NCBI GenBank assembly: GCA_049889415.1
Contig: JBMHDL010000005.1
Coordinates: forward strand, 163,947 to 227,946
DNA from: JAYQKL01 sp049889415
GTDB taxonomy: Bacteria > Pseudomonadota > Alphaproteobacteria > RS24
Length of the DNA: 64,000 bases
Direction of reading: 5' to 3'
The notes under the pieces are model-generated. The model was not told the origin of the DNA, made no database searches, and saw only the letters and a program-made list of their open reading frames with translations. The first letter of the stretch is position 1; each line of letters begins with the position of its first letter. The translations under genes were made by a program, and so were the position numbers. Shown here piece after piece: positions 8,175 through 17,227 of this stretch.

Positions 8175-8456
8175 TTGACAATTCAGGACCGGGATATTGT
8201 TCTCGGTATTACGGCCCGCGTTGTGACGGCTTTGCCCGCGCAGCAGCAATGGAAGCTCGGTGTTTCGGCTGATGACGGGCGTTATGGAACACAAATCGGT
8301 GGCGCTGAGGGGTCGACAAATATTGGGGTCTCGTCCTCGCCGCAGGCATATTACGGTCAAACGCCCGTGCGCATAACAGCACAATCCGGCACTTTGTCCA
8401 GCGGTCAAATCCGGCTCAAACTTTTCCTGTTCCGTCTGACATTGCCGGCGGCCTGA
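8175..8456 (+). pseudogene. DUF2793 tail-fibre-like C-terminal fragment
   Basis: The frame is open from 8121 to a stop at 8454-8456 and codes about 93 residues from a TTG at 8175; there is no ATG or GTG in frame upstream. The product (TIQDRDIVLGITARVVTAL ... GGAEGSTNIGVSSSP ... TPVRITAQSGTLSSGQIRL) resembles the C-terminal domain of DUF2793 proteins, which occur as tail-fibre components of GTAs and alphaproteobacterial phages. The usual N-terminal repeats are missing. I read it as a remnant, but a short functional protein from a TTG start is possible. Confidence 0.5.
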
Positions 8457-8533
8457 TCCGAACCCTGCTTGTCTTTACCATTCAGGCTGATATGTTCTGG
8501 CTGATGGATGACAAGATTGCGAAGGAGTAAGGG

Positions 8534-9199
8534 ATGGTCTGGGTGGTGCTGGCGGTGTTGGCGTTGGGCGCTGTGGTGGTTTTGGCGCGTCCGTTCTGGC
8601 ACGCCCGCCTGACGGAGCAAGCCGAAAAGGTGACGCTTTTGACTCTTGTTGGTGGCCTGCCGGTATTTGCACTCGGCGTCTATTTCTATCTCGGCAACCC
8701 GACACTTCCCGCCTTTCCCTTGGCGCCGCGCCTGAGCGGTCCGCTCGAAAAACTGCCCCCTGCCGCCATTGTCGCTAAGCTTGAACAGACTTTGATGGCC
8801 AACCCGAATGATGGTGAAGGTTGGCGGTTGCTTGCGCGTATCAGGACCCGTCAAAACGACCCTGACCAGGCGGCTGAGGCGTGGGGCAATCTGCTTTATT
8901 TGGCACCTGATGACACCGAAGCAGCACTTGGTCTTGCCGCCGCCCGAATCGAAAGGGAGGGCGGCATCATCAGTGCCGACAGTCAGCTATTGATCGAGCA
9001 GGCTTATGCCCGGGCACCTGATAACCGTTTGGCGCTTTATTACCGGGGGTTACTCGCCCAGCAGACGGGTGATGTGCCGGCGGCCCTTGCATTTTGGCGC
9101 GAAAGCCGGGACGCGGGATCAGGGGATGCCGCCTGGACGGATTTCATTGATACCAAGCTGGCGGGCCTGACGGCCTTGGCCCCTCCTGCGGCGAGATGA
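8534..9199 (+). CDS. ccmI: Cytochrome c maturation protein CcmI (CycH)
   Basis: A 221-residue membrane-anchored TPR protein that binds apocytochrome c and presents it to the CcmFH heme ligation complex. An N-terminal hydrophobic segment (1-19) and a second at about 35-54 bracket a cytoplasmic loop, and the rest is periplasmic TPR (DGEGWRLLARIRTRQNDPDQA, ALYYRGLLAQQTGDVPAAL). It is short compared with many CcmI proteins. It is the first gene of the ccmI-ccmE-ccmF-ccmH cassette (cycHJKL of rhizobia). Confidence 0.88.
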   Translation: MVWVVLAVLALGAVVVLARPFWHARLTEQAEKVTLLTLVGGLPVFALGVYFYLGNPTLPAFPLAPRLSGPLEKLPPAAIVAKLEQTLMANPNDGEGWRLLARIRTRQNDPDQAAEAWGNLLYLAPDDTEAALGLAAARIEREGGIISADSQLLIEQAYARAPDNRLALYYRGLLAQQTGDVPAALAFWRESRDAGSGDAAWTDFIDTKLAGLTALAPPAAR

Positions 9200-9249
9200 G
9201 CCTTTTTCTTTCGCAGGTCATGGCGCTATAAAGAGGGTCAGGAGCTGAT

Positions 9250-9690
9250 ATGACCCCAAAACAGACACGCCTTACCTTTCTGATATCCGGACTGGCCTTG
9301 CTGGCTCTGGTCATGATGCTTGCCCTGACCGCGCTTGAGGATAATCTGGTCTACTTCCGGTCCCCCAGTGACATTGCGGCGCACCCAGCTGAAATCGGCA
9401 AAACCATCAGGGTCGGTGGTCTGGTGAAGTCGGGCAGTGTGCGAAAAACCGGCAAAGAGAACCGTTTTGTCGTCACCGATGGCGGCGCCGAGATTGCCGT
9501 TCGTCATATCGGGTTGCTGCCTGACTTGTTCCGCGAAGGCCAAGGGGTTGTTGTCGAGGGCGCTTTTGAAACGCCGGCAGTGTTTACCGCGAGCACGGTT
9601 TTGGCCAAACATGATGAAACATACATGCCACCGGAGGTTGCCGAAGCGTTGAAGCAATCGGGTGTCTGGGAAGGCGAGGCGCCGAAATGA
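9250..9690 (+). CDS. ccmE: Periplasmic heme chaperone CcmE (CycJ)
   Basis: A 146-residue protein with one N-terminal membrane anchor (about 8-28) and an OB-fold periplasmic domain. The covalent heme-binding motif HDETYMPP gives H121 and Y125, the HxxxY signature. CcmE carries heme from the CcmABCD complex to CcmF. The ribosome site is AGGAGCTGAT before 9250. The stop overlaps the ccmF start by ATGA. Confidence 0.95.
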   Translation: MTPKQTRLTFLISGLALLALVMMLALTALEDNLVYFRSPSDIAAHPAEIGKTIRVGGLVKSGSVRKTGKENRFVVTDGGAEIAVRHIGLLPDLFREGQGVVVEGAFETPAVFTASTVLAKHDETYMPPEVAEALKQSGVWEGEAPK

Positions 9691-11669
9691 TCATTGAAAC
9701 CGGCCATTTTGCCCTCATTCTTGCTCTTGGTATTGCTCTGCTCCAGTCGTTCATACCGCTTTACGGTGCTGGGGTCGGGCAACCCCGCCTCATGCAGTTT
9801 GCCCAGCCGGCGGCGGTTCTGCAGTTCCTGTTTGCAGGCTGGGCTTTTGCCGTGCTGACATGGGCTTTTGCGACATCCGATTTCTCGGTTCATCTGGTGG
9901 CTGAAAACAGCCATGCCGCCAAACCGTTCCTCTATAAAATTGCCGGGGTCTGGGGAAATCATGAGGGATCCATGCTGCTATGGATTTTGATTTTGACCGG
10001 CTTTGGGGCGCTTGTCGCCTTGCGGTCCCGGGCCATGCCGCAGACCCTGCTTGCCCGGACATTGTCAATCCAGGCCATGTTGTGCGTGTTGTTCCTCAGT
10101 TTTTCGCTGTTTACCTCCAACCCCTTTGCCCGTTTATGGCCGGCGCCATATGCTGGCGGCGGTTTGAATCCGATTTTGCAGGATCCCGCCTTGGCGTTGC
10201 ATCCACCACTTTTATATCTTGGCTATGTCGGCTTTTCAGTCGGCTTTTCCATGTCTGTGGCGGCGTTGCTGGAGCCTGACTTCAAACGCGGCTGGGCTGG
10301 CTGGGTCAGGCCCTATGTGCTGGCGGCTTGGGTGTTTTTGACATTGGGCATCGCGCTTGGTTCATTCTGGGCCTATTATGAACTGGGTTGGGGAGGTTTC
10401 TGGTTTTGGGATCCGGTTGAGAACGCCTCTCTTCTGCCATGGCTGGCGGGGACGGCACTGTTGCATTCCGCCTTGGTGGCCGAGCATCGTGACAGCATGC
10501 GTAAATGGACCCTGCTGCTTGCTGTCTTGACTTTTGGTCTCAGTGTTGCGGGAACATTTCTGGTCCGCTCGGGTGTTTTGACATCAGTCCACGCCTTCGC
10601 CAATGATCCGGCCCGCGGTGTTTTCATCTTGTGTATTCTCGCCTCAACGGTCGGCGGTGCATTGTGGCTGTACGCGCTGCGGGCAGACAGAATTCTGCCT
10701 GATGCCCCAGAAGGCTATGAGCTGAGCAGCCGGGAAACCGCGCTGTTGCTGAATAATGTCTTTCTTGCCAGCGCAACGGCGACCGTCCTGATCGGCACCA
10801 TTTACCCTCTCATCATTGACGGGTTGGGCCTTGGCAAAATTTCCGTCGGCGCCCCCTATTTCAATATGGTCTTCACCCCGCTTATGGCGCCGCTGGTTTT
10901 ACTGATACCGTTCGGGCCGCTGCTGGTCTGGCATAAGGGGCAGGCCCGGCGGGCCTGGCGTTTGCTCAAGCCGGCGGGAGCATTGACCGTCATTTTCTCC
11001 CTTGTTCTGTTTGCGACCGGGGTTGAGACAGGATGGATGCTGCTGGGTTTTGCGGGCGCTGCATGGTTGGTGTTCGGTGCCCTGACGGATTTGAAAACCA
11101 AGCTGCGGTCGGGGCGGAGCGGTTCGATCCACGCCTTGGCACGCCTGTTCCGCCTGCCGGGTCAGGCTTGGGGTGTGGTGCTTGCGCATGCCGGCGTTGG
11201 GGTTTTGCTGTTCGGCATTGTCGCGACAACAGCTTGGCAAAAAGAGGCCATCACAACCTTGAAAGCGGGCCAAAGCCTGACATTGGGGGCATATGAGGTG
11301 ATGTTGACGGCCGTCAATCAGGTCCCGGGTCCGAATTATCGCGCCGAACAGGGCTTGTTTGAAATATCCCGGACGGGACAGGCTGCCGCAAGCTTACGCC
11401 CGGAACGGCGTTATTATCCTGTGGAGCGGTCACAAACCACCGAGGCGGCGATTTTGAAACGGCTTGACGGTAATCTCTATATTGCATTGGGGGAACGGCT
11501 GGAAGCTGCGGACGGTCCGGACTACGTTGTGCGGGTCTGGCTTCACCCATTTGTGAATTTCATTTGGGTCGGCGGTGTGCTGATGGCGTTCGGCGGCGTC
11601 GTATCCCTAATCGGGCGCATCCGCCGCAAGGGCTTGGCCGTGCGTCTTGCCGGAGTTGACCATGATTAG
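9687..11669 (+). CDS. ccmF: Cytochrome c heme lyase subunit CcmF (CycK)
   Basis: A 660-residue polytopic inner-membrane protein with more than a dozen hydrophobic segments. The WWD heme-binding motif appears at about residues 234-252 (GWGGFWFWDPVENASLLPWL). LHPPLLYLGYVGFSVGFSMS and SVHAFANDPARGVFI are conserved CcmF segments. It ligates heme to apocytochrome c together with CcmH and CcmI. Length is normal. It overlaps ccmE by 4 bases and ccmH by 8 bases. Confidence 0.95.
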   Translation: MIIETGHFALILALGIALLQSFIPLYGAGVGQPRLMQFAQPAAVLQFLFAGWAFAVLTWAFATSDFSVHLVAENSHAAKPFLYKIAGVWGNHEGSMLLWILILTGFGALVALRSRAMPQTLLARTLSIQAMLCVLFLSFSLFTSNPFARLWPAPYAGGGLNPILQDPALALHPPLLYLGYVGFSVGFSMSVAALLEPDFKRGWAGWVRPYVLAAWVFLTLGIALGSFWAYYELGWGGFWFWDPVENASLLPWLAGTALLHSALVAEHRDSMRKWTLLLAVLTFGLSVAGTFLVRSGVLTSVHAFANDPARGVFILCILASTVGGALWLYALRADRILPDAPEGYELSSRETALLLNNVFLASATATVLIGTIYPLIIDGLGLGKISVGAPYFNMVFTPLMAPLVLLIPFGPLLVWHKGQARRAWRLLKPAGALTVIFSLVLFATGVETGWMLLGFAGAAWLVFGALTDLKTKLRSGRSGSIHALARLFRLPGQAWGVVLAHAGVGVLLFGIVATTAWQKEAITTLKAGQSLTLGAYEVMLTAVNQVPGPNYRAEQGLFEISRTGQAAASLRPERRYYPVERSQTTEAAILKRLDGNLYIALGERLEAADGPDYVVRVWLHPFVNFIWVGGVLMAFGGVVSLIGRIRRKGLAVRLAGVDHD

Positions 11670-12051
11670 GGTGTTGGTGCTTTTTTGCTTTTTGATGGCA
11701 CCCGTGCTGGCGCTTGAGCCGGGTGAAGCCCTCTCTGATCCTGCGCTGGAGCAGCGTGCGCGTGCGCTTTCAGCCGATTTGCGCTGCCCGGTATGCCAAA
11801 ATCAGTCCATAGATGACAGCGACGCTCCATTGGCCCGTGACCTCCGCCTGCTTATTCGCGCGCGGTTGGAAGCAGGTGATACAGATGCCCAAGTGATGGC
11901 CTATGTGACCGCCCGATATGGGGAATTTGCACTGTTGAAACCCACCATGTCCCCCAAAAACGGATTTTTGTGGCTGGCACCGCTGCTGTTTCTCGCTTTT
12001 GGGGGGGTGATGGTCTGGCAACGCGCCAAAGGCAACATTAAAAATAATTAA
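11662..12051 (+). CDS. ccmH: Cytochrome c maturation thiol protein CcmH (CycL)
   Basis: A 129-residue protein with a signal sequence (1-18, ending VLALEP) and a C-terminal membrane segment near 105-123. The redox motif RCPVCQNQSI gives C42 and C45, used to reduce the apocytochrome CXXCH cysteines. ATG 11662 is inside the ccmF end (8-base overlap); an earlier start at 11647 is less likely. No ccmG/dsbE gene lies in the cassette, which is usual for the cycHJKL arrangement of Alphaproteobacteria. Confidence 0.93.
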   Translation: MIRVLVLFCFLMAPVLALEPGEALSDPALEQRARALSADLRCPVCQNQSIDDSDAPLARDLRLLIRARLEAGDTDAQVMAYVTARYGEFALLKPTMSPKNGFLWLAPLLFLAFGGVMVWQRAKGNIKNN

Positions 12052-12089
12052 CCTTCATGTAAGGGTTTTGTAAGGCAGGCCCGCCTATA

Positions 12090-12182
12090 TATTGATTGTG
12101 AGCATTGAGAAATCCTCCCTCCTTAATGTTACAACTCCTAGGGGAAGCCTCAGCTTGAATTCGGGGCTTCCCCATTTTTTTT
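12090..12182 (+). ncRNA. Candidate small RNA or leader attenuator
   Basis: Between ccmH and the response regulator, TCCTCCCTCC (about 12111-12120, anti-Shine-Dalgarno-like) is followed by a strong intrinsic terminator ending in eight T. A TATATT -10-like element lies near 12090. A transcript of about 80-90 bases would have the layout of alphaproteobacterial CCUCC-motif small RNAs. Alternatively it is the 3' end of the ccm transcript or an attenuator for the downstream gene, whose ATG is only 20 bases beyond the T run. No known RNA family is claimed. Confidence 0.35.
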
Positions 12183-12183
12183 A
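12141..12183 (+). terminator. Rho-independent terminator after ccmH
   Basis: Perfect 9-bp stem GGGGAAGCC (12141-12149) with GGCTTCCCC (12165-12173), a 15-base loop, then A and eight T (12175-12182). It separates the ccm operon from the two-component genes. Confidence 0.85.
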
Positions 12184-12201
12184 ATCGGTTAAATTATTCT
12201 C

Positions 12202-12879
12202 ATGCATGTTCTTTTGATTGAAGATGACCAAGAAGCTGCCGGTTATGTGCAAAAAGGCCTGCGTGAAAGCGGTCATATTGTCGATTGGGCCGCTGATGGC
12301 GGAGCCGGGCTGGAAATGGCGTTGTCCGGCCAGTTTGATGTCATGGTGGTTGATCGCATGCTTCCTGTGCAGGACGGATTGTCCGTCGTGTCCATGATCA
12401 GGGAGGCCGGGGTGAGCACGCCGGTTTTGTTCCTCTCGGCGCTGGGCGAGGTCGAGGACCGGGTTGACGGCCTCAGGGCGGGGGGTGATGATTATCTGAC
12501 AAAACCCTTCGCCTTTGCCGAATTGTTGGCCCGCATTGAGGCTTTGACGCGGCGTGGTCAGACAGACAGCATATCTACCAAACTGACTCTGGCGGATTTG
12601 GAGCTTGACCTGCTGTCGCGTCGCGTCAGTCGCGACGGCAAAGCCATTGAGTTGCAGCCGCGTGAATTCAAGTTGCTCGAATATATGCTGCGCCATGCCG
12701 GTCAGGTGGTCACCAGAACCATGCTTTTAGAGCATGTCTGGGAATATCATTTTGACCCTCAGACCAATGTGATTGATGTTCATATATCCCGACTCCGGTC
12801 AAAGCTGGACAAGGATTTCTCACCTCCATTGCTGCAAACCGTTCGCGGTGCAGGGTATTCGCTTCGTGTTCCAGGGTAA
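12202..12879 (+). CDS. feuP: OmpR-family response regulator, FeuP-like
   Basis: A 225-residue regulator. The receiver domain is 1-115 with D8/D9 and the phospho-acceptor D51 (VVDRMLPVQDG) and the LTKPFAF lysine. The winged-helix DNA-binding domain follows (PREFKLLEYMLRH, NVIDVHISRLRSKLD, VRGAGYSLR). In rhizobia the order ccm(cycHJKL)-degP-feuP-feuQ-glnE is conserved; here degP is missing but the rest is kept, which supports FeuP. FeuPQ controls periplasmic glucan and osmoadaptation genes in Sinorhizobium; the targets here are unknown. No clear Shine-Dalgarno precedes the ATG. Confidence 0.8.
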   Translation: MHVLLIEDDQEAAGYVQKGLRESGHIVDWAADGGAGLEMALSGQFDVMVVDRMLPVQDGLSVVSMIREAGVSTPVLFLSALGEVEDRVDGLRAGGDDYLTKPFAFAELLARIEALTRRGQTDSISTKLTLADLELDLLSRRVSRDGKAIELQPREFKLLEYMLRHAGQVVTRTMLLEHVWEYHFDPQTNVIDVHISRLRSKLDKDFSPPLLQTVRGAGYSLRVPG

Positions 12880-14245
12880 GCTTCTCAAAACCACGACCTT
12901 CCGGGCGGCGCTGTTTTATCTCGCCGTTTTCTGCCTGTCTTCCGTGGCCGTCACCTCCTATCTTTACTGGAATACGGCTGGCGTGATGATGCGCCAGACC
13001 GATCAGGAAATCATGGATGAATTGGAAAATCTGTCAGGCCATTACAAGCGCAGCGGTGTGCCGGGCATTATCCGGGTTGTCAAACGGCGCAGTCGGGATC
13101 CGCGGCTGAGTCTTTATCTTCTGGTCGACCCGCAAGGCCGCAAGCTCGCCGGCAATCTCAGCAATCTGCCTGATTATGTCCAGCAGCCGGACAGTTGGGT
13201 GCATTTTGAATACAGGCGTGTGCGAGACACCGGCACCAAAATCACACCGGCCCGCGGTCGCCTGGTTGACCTGCCGCTCGGGTTCAGTCTGCTGGTGGCG
13301 CGTGATGTTGATGAGTTGCGTCAGCTCGATAGATTAATGGGACGTGCCATGGTTTACGGCCTCGGGCTCATCCTTTTTATGGGAGTGACGGGAGGGCTTC
13401 TGATCAGCCGTAATTTCCGCCGCCGCATTGACAGCATCAACCGTGCCAGCCGTCAGATCATGGATGGCGACCTGTCGCGCAGGGTGCCGATAAAGGGGAC
13501 GGATGATGAGATTGACCAATTGTCCGAAAACCTCAATTCCATGCTTGAGCGGATTGAAGACCTGATGCGCGGCATGCGTCAGGTGACGGATAATGTCGCC
13601 CATGATCTTCGCTCTCCGATTAACCGATTGCGCAACCGGCTTGAGGTGACCCTGATGCAGGAGAACGCGCCGGAGAAATATCGTGAGGTGCTGCAAAGCA
13701 CGATTGAGGAAGCAGACAGGCTGCTTGTGACCTTTAATGCCTTATTGTCGCTCACCCGTCTGGAAGCCGGCACGGCGGATGTCAAAATGGAGCGTCTGGA
13801 CATATGCGGGCTGGTTGAGGATGCTGCCGATTTTCTCGCCCCGGTCGCTGAGGAGCGAGGGTTCACATACATGGTGACTGTTCCGCAGGATAGGATTGAG
13901 GTGATGGTCTCGCGTCCCCTGATGTCGCAGGCAGTGGTCAACATTATCGACAATGCCCTGAAATACGGGCGTGGTGACGACAGCGAAATCGCCATTGCGG
14001 TTACGGAAACTTATAATGAAATTTGTGTGTCCGTCAGTGACAGGGGGCCTGGTATTCCGGTTGATCAGGTCAAACGGGTGACGGAGCGCTTTGTCAGGCT
14101 TGATGAGAGCCGCACCCGCCAGGGAAGCGGATTGGGGCTGTCCCTGGTTTCCGCCATTGTCCAAATACACAAGGGCCGCCTCAGACTGACCCGTAACGAC
14201 CCGCAGGGTCTGGTCGTACAAATTGTGTTACAAAAAGAACCATGA
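12866..14245 (+). CDS. feuQ: Sensor histidine kinase, FeuQ-like
   Basis: A 459-residue kinase from a GTG at 12866, giving a 14-base overlap with the regulator; an ATG at 12773 would overlap far more. TM1 is about 12-32 and TM2 about 161-181, with a periplasmic sensor domain between them. HAMP follows to about 235, then a HisKA domain with H246 (AHDLRSPINRLRNRLE), and the HATPase domain with IIDNALKYGRG, DRGPGIP and GSGLGLSLV. It partners the preceding regulator. The stop overlaps the glnE start by ATGA, so all three genes are likely one transcript. Confidence 0.8.
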   Translation: MFQGKLLKTTTFRAALFYLAVFCLSSVAVTSYLYWNTAGVMMRQTDQEIMDELENLSGHYKRSGVPGIIRVVKRRSRDPRLSLYLLVDPQGRKLAGNLSNLPDYVQQPDSWVHFEYRRVRDTGTKITPARGRLVDLPLGFSLLVARDVDELRQLDRLMGRAMVYGLGLILFMGVTGGLLISRNFRRRIDSINRASRQIMDGDLSRRVPIKGTDDEIDQLSENLNSMLERIEDLMRGMRQVTDNVAHDLRSPINRLRNRLEVTLMQENAPEKYREVLQSTIEEADRLLVTFNALLSLTRLEAGTADVKMERLDICGLVEDAADFLAPVAEERGFTYMVTVPQDRIEVMVSRPLMSQAVVNIIDNALKYGRGDDSEIAIAVTETYNEICVSVSDRGPGIPVDQVKRVTERFVRLDESRTRQGSGLGLSLVSAIVQIHKGRLRLTRNDPQGLVVQIVLQKEP

Positions 14246-17172
14246 CACTTTACCCGGAACCAAGAATACAGCCACCGCAGGATGCCGCACGTGCGCAGGC
14301 GTTATTTGCTGACTGTCTGGAAATCTGGATTGCAGATCTGCCCGGGGCGGAAAAACAAAATGCACGCCATGTGTTGGAGCGGCAAAAAGATTATTTCCTT
14401 TCTCTATTTGATGCCTCTCCTTTTTTAACCCGGATTCTGCGCACCCGTCCGGAACTGCTGGCACGGATGTCTCCAGATCTGAGCGGCCTGGATGGGGTGG
14501 TTGAGGCCTTGACGGCCAATCTCGCCCGGACAGTTCTGGATTGCGGTACCGAAGCCGAGGTCATGGCCTACCTGCGGCGTGCCCGGCAGCAGGTTGCGTT
14601 TCTGGTGGCGTGCGGGGATGTGGCTATAGGCTGGCCGGTGCACAAAGTCACCGGACTGTTGACGGGTTTTGCCGATGCCTGCGTAGCGGCAAGCGTCGAT
14701 TTTCTGATGCGCCAAGCCCAACACAAGGGCGATATTGCCGCGGATGCCGACCTGTCCGCCTGCGGTTTGGCGATACTGGCGCTCGGTAAACATGGGGCGG
14801 GGGAGCTGAATTATTCCTCTGATATTGATTTGGTCGCTTTTTTCGAGCCGGATTGCCTGCCGCTGAAAGAAGGTTTGGAGGAGCAGGTGTTTTTTGTCGC
14901 GCTGGTGCGGAAACTTGTGCATGTGTTGCAGGCGCCGACGGCTGACGGCTTTGTCTTTCGGGTTGATTTGCGCCTGCGTCCCGACCCAGGGGCGACAAAG
15001 GTCGCTGTTTCCCTGCCGGCGGCTGAAACCTATTATGAGTCGATGGGGCAGAACTGGGAACGTGCTGCTTATATTAAGGCCCGCCCGGTGGCAGGCGACC
15101 TCAAGGCCGGCACACGCTTTTTGAAATCATTGGCGCCCTTCATTTGGCGCCGTAATCTTGATTTTGCCGCCATTGCTGATGTCCATGCCATGAAACGTCA
15201 AATTCATGCCGTGCGGGGGCATGCGCATATTGCCGTAACGGGTCATAATGTGAAACTCGGTCGTGGCGGCATCCGCGAGATTGAGTTTTTTGTCCAGACC
15301 CAGCAATTGATTGCCGGCGGCAGGGATGACAATCTGCGCGGAATCAGAACCTGCGAGGTGTTGCCGGCGTTGGCAGAGGCCGGCTGGATTGAGGCCGCTG
15401 CCTGTGACGAATTGGTGCAGGCCTATGAATTTTTGCGCCGGGTGGAACACCGCCTGCAGATGATGGATGATGAGCAAACCCACACCATTCCGGAGCAGTC
15501 GGAAAAACTGTCCCGATTTGCCCTGTTTCTTGGCTATCGGAATGATGAGGATTTCGGGGATGCCCTGACACGGGTTTTGACCTGCGTGCAGAGCCATTAT
15601 GCCCGCCTGTTTGAAGCGGAGCAGACCCTGACCGCCTGCTCAGGCAGCCTGGTGTTCACCGGGGTGCAGGATGATCCCGAGACACTAGCAACGCTCGCGA
15701 AAATGGGTTTCTCCAATGCCGCAGGCATCAGCAGTCAAATCCGCAGCTGGCATACTGGCCGCTTTGCTGCTATGCGCTCGGCGCGGGCGCGTGAATTGCT
15801 GACCGGGCTGGTTCCCGACATTCTTGAAAACCTGTCCCAAACCCCGGATCCGGATTTCGCCTTTTCCAGGTTTCATGATTTTCTGACCCGCCTGCCAATG
15901 GGGGTGCAGCCTTTTTCCCTGTTCGCGGCTAATCCAAAACTATTGTCCTTGATTGCGGATATAGTCGGGACGGCGCCACGACTGTCCGGTTTGCTGGCCC
16001 GTAAGCCTTCCATGCTCGACACATTGCTTGACAAGACCACATTCAATGAACGGATCGACACGGAGCATAAGCTGGCAGCCGCACTTTCAGACCGCCTTGA
16101 TTTTGGAGCCGCTTTTGAAACCAATCTGGATGTGATGCGGGTCTGGGCGCGTGAGCAGGCCTTTCATGTCAGCACGCAGCTTTTGGCGGCGAGCATATCC
16201 CCCGAGGCTGCAGGAAAGCAATTCTCGGATATTGCGACGGCCTGTGTGCGAAACGGGATGGAAATTGTATCCGATGATATGGCGCGCCAGCACGGTCAGG
16301 TTCCTGACGGGTCATGGGCGGTTATTGGTATGGGGAAATTCGGCAGCCGGGAAATGTCGGCCGCATCAGACTTGGATTTGATCATGATTTGTGATGCACC
16401 TGATTTTGCCGCCTGTTCAGACGGTGCAGCGCCTTTGGTGGCGGATCAGTATTATGCCCGTCTGGCACGGCGTTTGATTGCTGTGTTGACGGCTCCGACC
16501 TCTGAGGGAGCGCTGTTTGAGGTGGACACACGCTTGCGCCCGTCAGGTAATGCCGGTGCCTTGATGTCCAAATTCACCAGCTTTGCCGGTTATCAAAAAG
16601 ATGATGCATGGACCTGGGAGCATATGGCTTTGACGCGGGCACGGATTGTCGCCGGACCGCCCGCATTGCAGCAGAATCTTGACAAGCTTCTTGATGATAC
16701 ATTGTGTCGGCAACGGGACCCGAGGCACGTGTTGGGTGATGTCAGGGACATGCGTGTGCGCATGGCCAAGACGCATGCGGGCAAGAAGATGTGGGATCTG
16801 AAACATGCTCCGGGCGGGTTGGTGGATATGGAATTCATCGCTCAGGGTCTGTATTTGTGTCATGCTCATTCAAATAAGCCCGTGCGAGCATGTGCGCCGC
16901 CGGCCCTATTTCAGATCCTGTGTGATATGGGTGTCATGCCGACCGAGGACGCGCAGAAGTTGCATGACAGTTGGGTGTATCAGTCCGGACTGAACCAAAT
17001 TCTCAAATTATGCCTGCCCGCGCTGCCCGAGGAGGGGTTTTCCGAGGCCCTGAAGAATTTGCTATGTCAGACTGTCAATCTGCCCTCCTACGATATGGTG
17101 GAGATGGAACTTGCCACGCATCGCCGCAACGTACGGGGCTTGTATGAGGCCCATATTGGGGCAGGTCGCTGA
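14242..17172 (+). CDS. glnE: Bifunctional glutamine synthetase adenylyltransferase/adenylyl-removing enzyme
   Basis: A 976-residue enzyme that adenylylates and deadenylylates glutamine synthetase in response to PII and glutamine. Two nucleotidyltransferase domains are visible: LGKHGAGELNYSSDIDL near 181-198 (N-terminal, AR) and GMGKFGSREMSAASDLDLI near 696-714 (C-terminal, AT). Each is followed by a helical regulatory domain. RLRPDPG and RLRPSGNAG appear after each. Length is normal. Coupling to a two-component pair by a 4-base overlap is the unusual context, shared with rhizobia. Confidence 0.95.
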   Translation: MTLYPEPRIQPPQDAARAQALFADCLEIWIADLPGAEKQNARHVLERQKDYFLSLFDASPFLTRILRTRPELLARMSPDLSGLDGVVEALTANLARTVLDCGTEAEVMAYLRRARQQVAFLVACGDVAIGWPVHKVTGLLTGFADACVAASVDFLMRQAQHKGDIAADADLSACGLAILALGKHGAGELNYSSDIDLVAFFEPDCLPLKEGLEEQVFFVALVRKLVHVLQAPTADGFVFRVDLRLRPDPGATKVAVSLPAAETYYESMGQNWERAAYIKARPVAGDLKAGTRFLKSLAPFIWRRNLDFAAIADVHAMKRQIHAVRGHAHIAVTGHNVKLGRGGIREIEFFVQTQQLIAGGRDDNLRGIRTCEVLPALAEAGWIEAAACDELVQAYEFLRRVEHRLQMMDDEQTHTIPEQSEKLSRFALFLGYRNDEDFGDALTRVLTCVQSHYARLFEAEQTLTACSGSLVFTGVQDDPETLATLAKMGFSNAAGISSQIRSWHTGRFAAMRSARARELLTGLVPDILENLSQTPDPDFAFSRFHDFLTRLPMGVQPFSLFAANPKLLSLIADIVGTAPRLSGLLARKPSMLDTLLDKTTFNERIDTEHKLAAALSDRLDFGAAFETNLDVMRVWAREQAFHVSTQLLAASISPEAAGKQFSDIATACVRNGMEIVSDDMARQHGQVPDGSWAVIGMGKFGSREMSAASDLDLIMICDAPDFAACSDGAAPLVADQYYARLARRLIAVLTAPTSEGALFEVDTRLRPSGNAGALMSKFTSFAGYQKDDAWTWEHMALTRARIVAGPPALQQNLDKLLDDTLCRQRDPRHVLGDVRDMRVRMAKTHAGKKMWDLKHAPGGLVDMEFIAQGLYLCHAHSNKPVRACAPPALFQILCDMGVMPTEDAQKLHDSWVYQSGLNQILKLCLPALPEEGFSEALKNLLCQTVNLPSYDMVEMELATHRRNVRGLYEAHIGAGR

Positions 17173-17227
17173 AATGCAGACCGGGAAAGCGGTTTCCAGC
17201 CGGGCATTCTCTTGCTAAGAGAAAGAC

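Larger units (their letters stand above)
8012..8533 (+). other. Intergenic region with promoter and DUF2793 fragment
   Basis: This 522-base region between ycgN and ccmI starts AT-rich (8012-8100), then has a near-consensus sigma-70 promoter (8098-8126) and a short open frame related to DUF2793 (8175-8456). The last 77 bases must hold the ribosome site of ccmI (GCGAAGGAGTAAGGG before 8534). No RNA gene or repeat is apparent. Confidence 0.6.

Noticed and set aside
12181..12192. CtrA site TTAA-TCGG-TTAA before the response regulator
   Set aside because: The spacing is 4 bases, while CtrA sites need 7.
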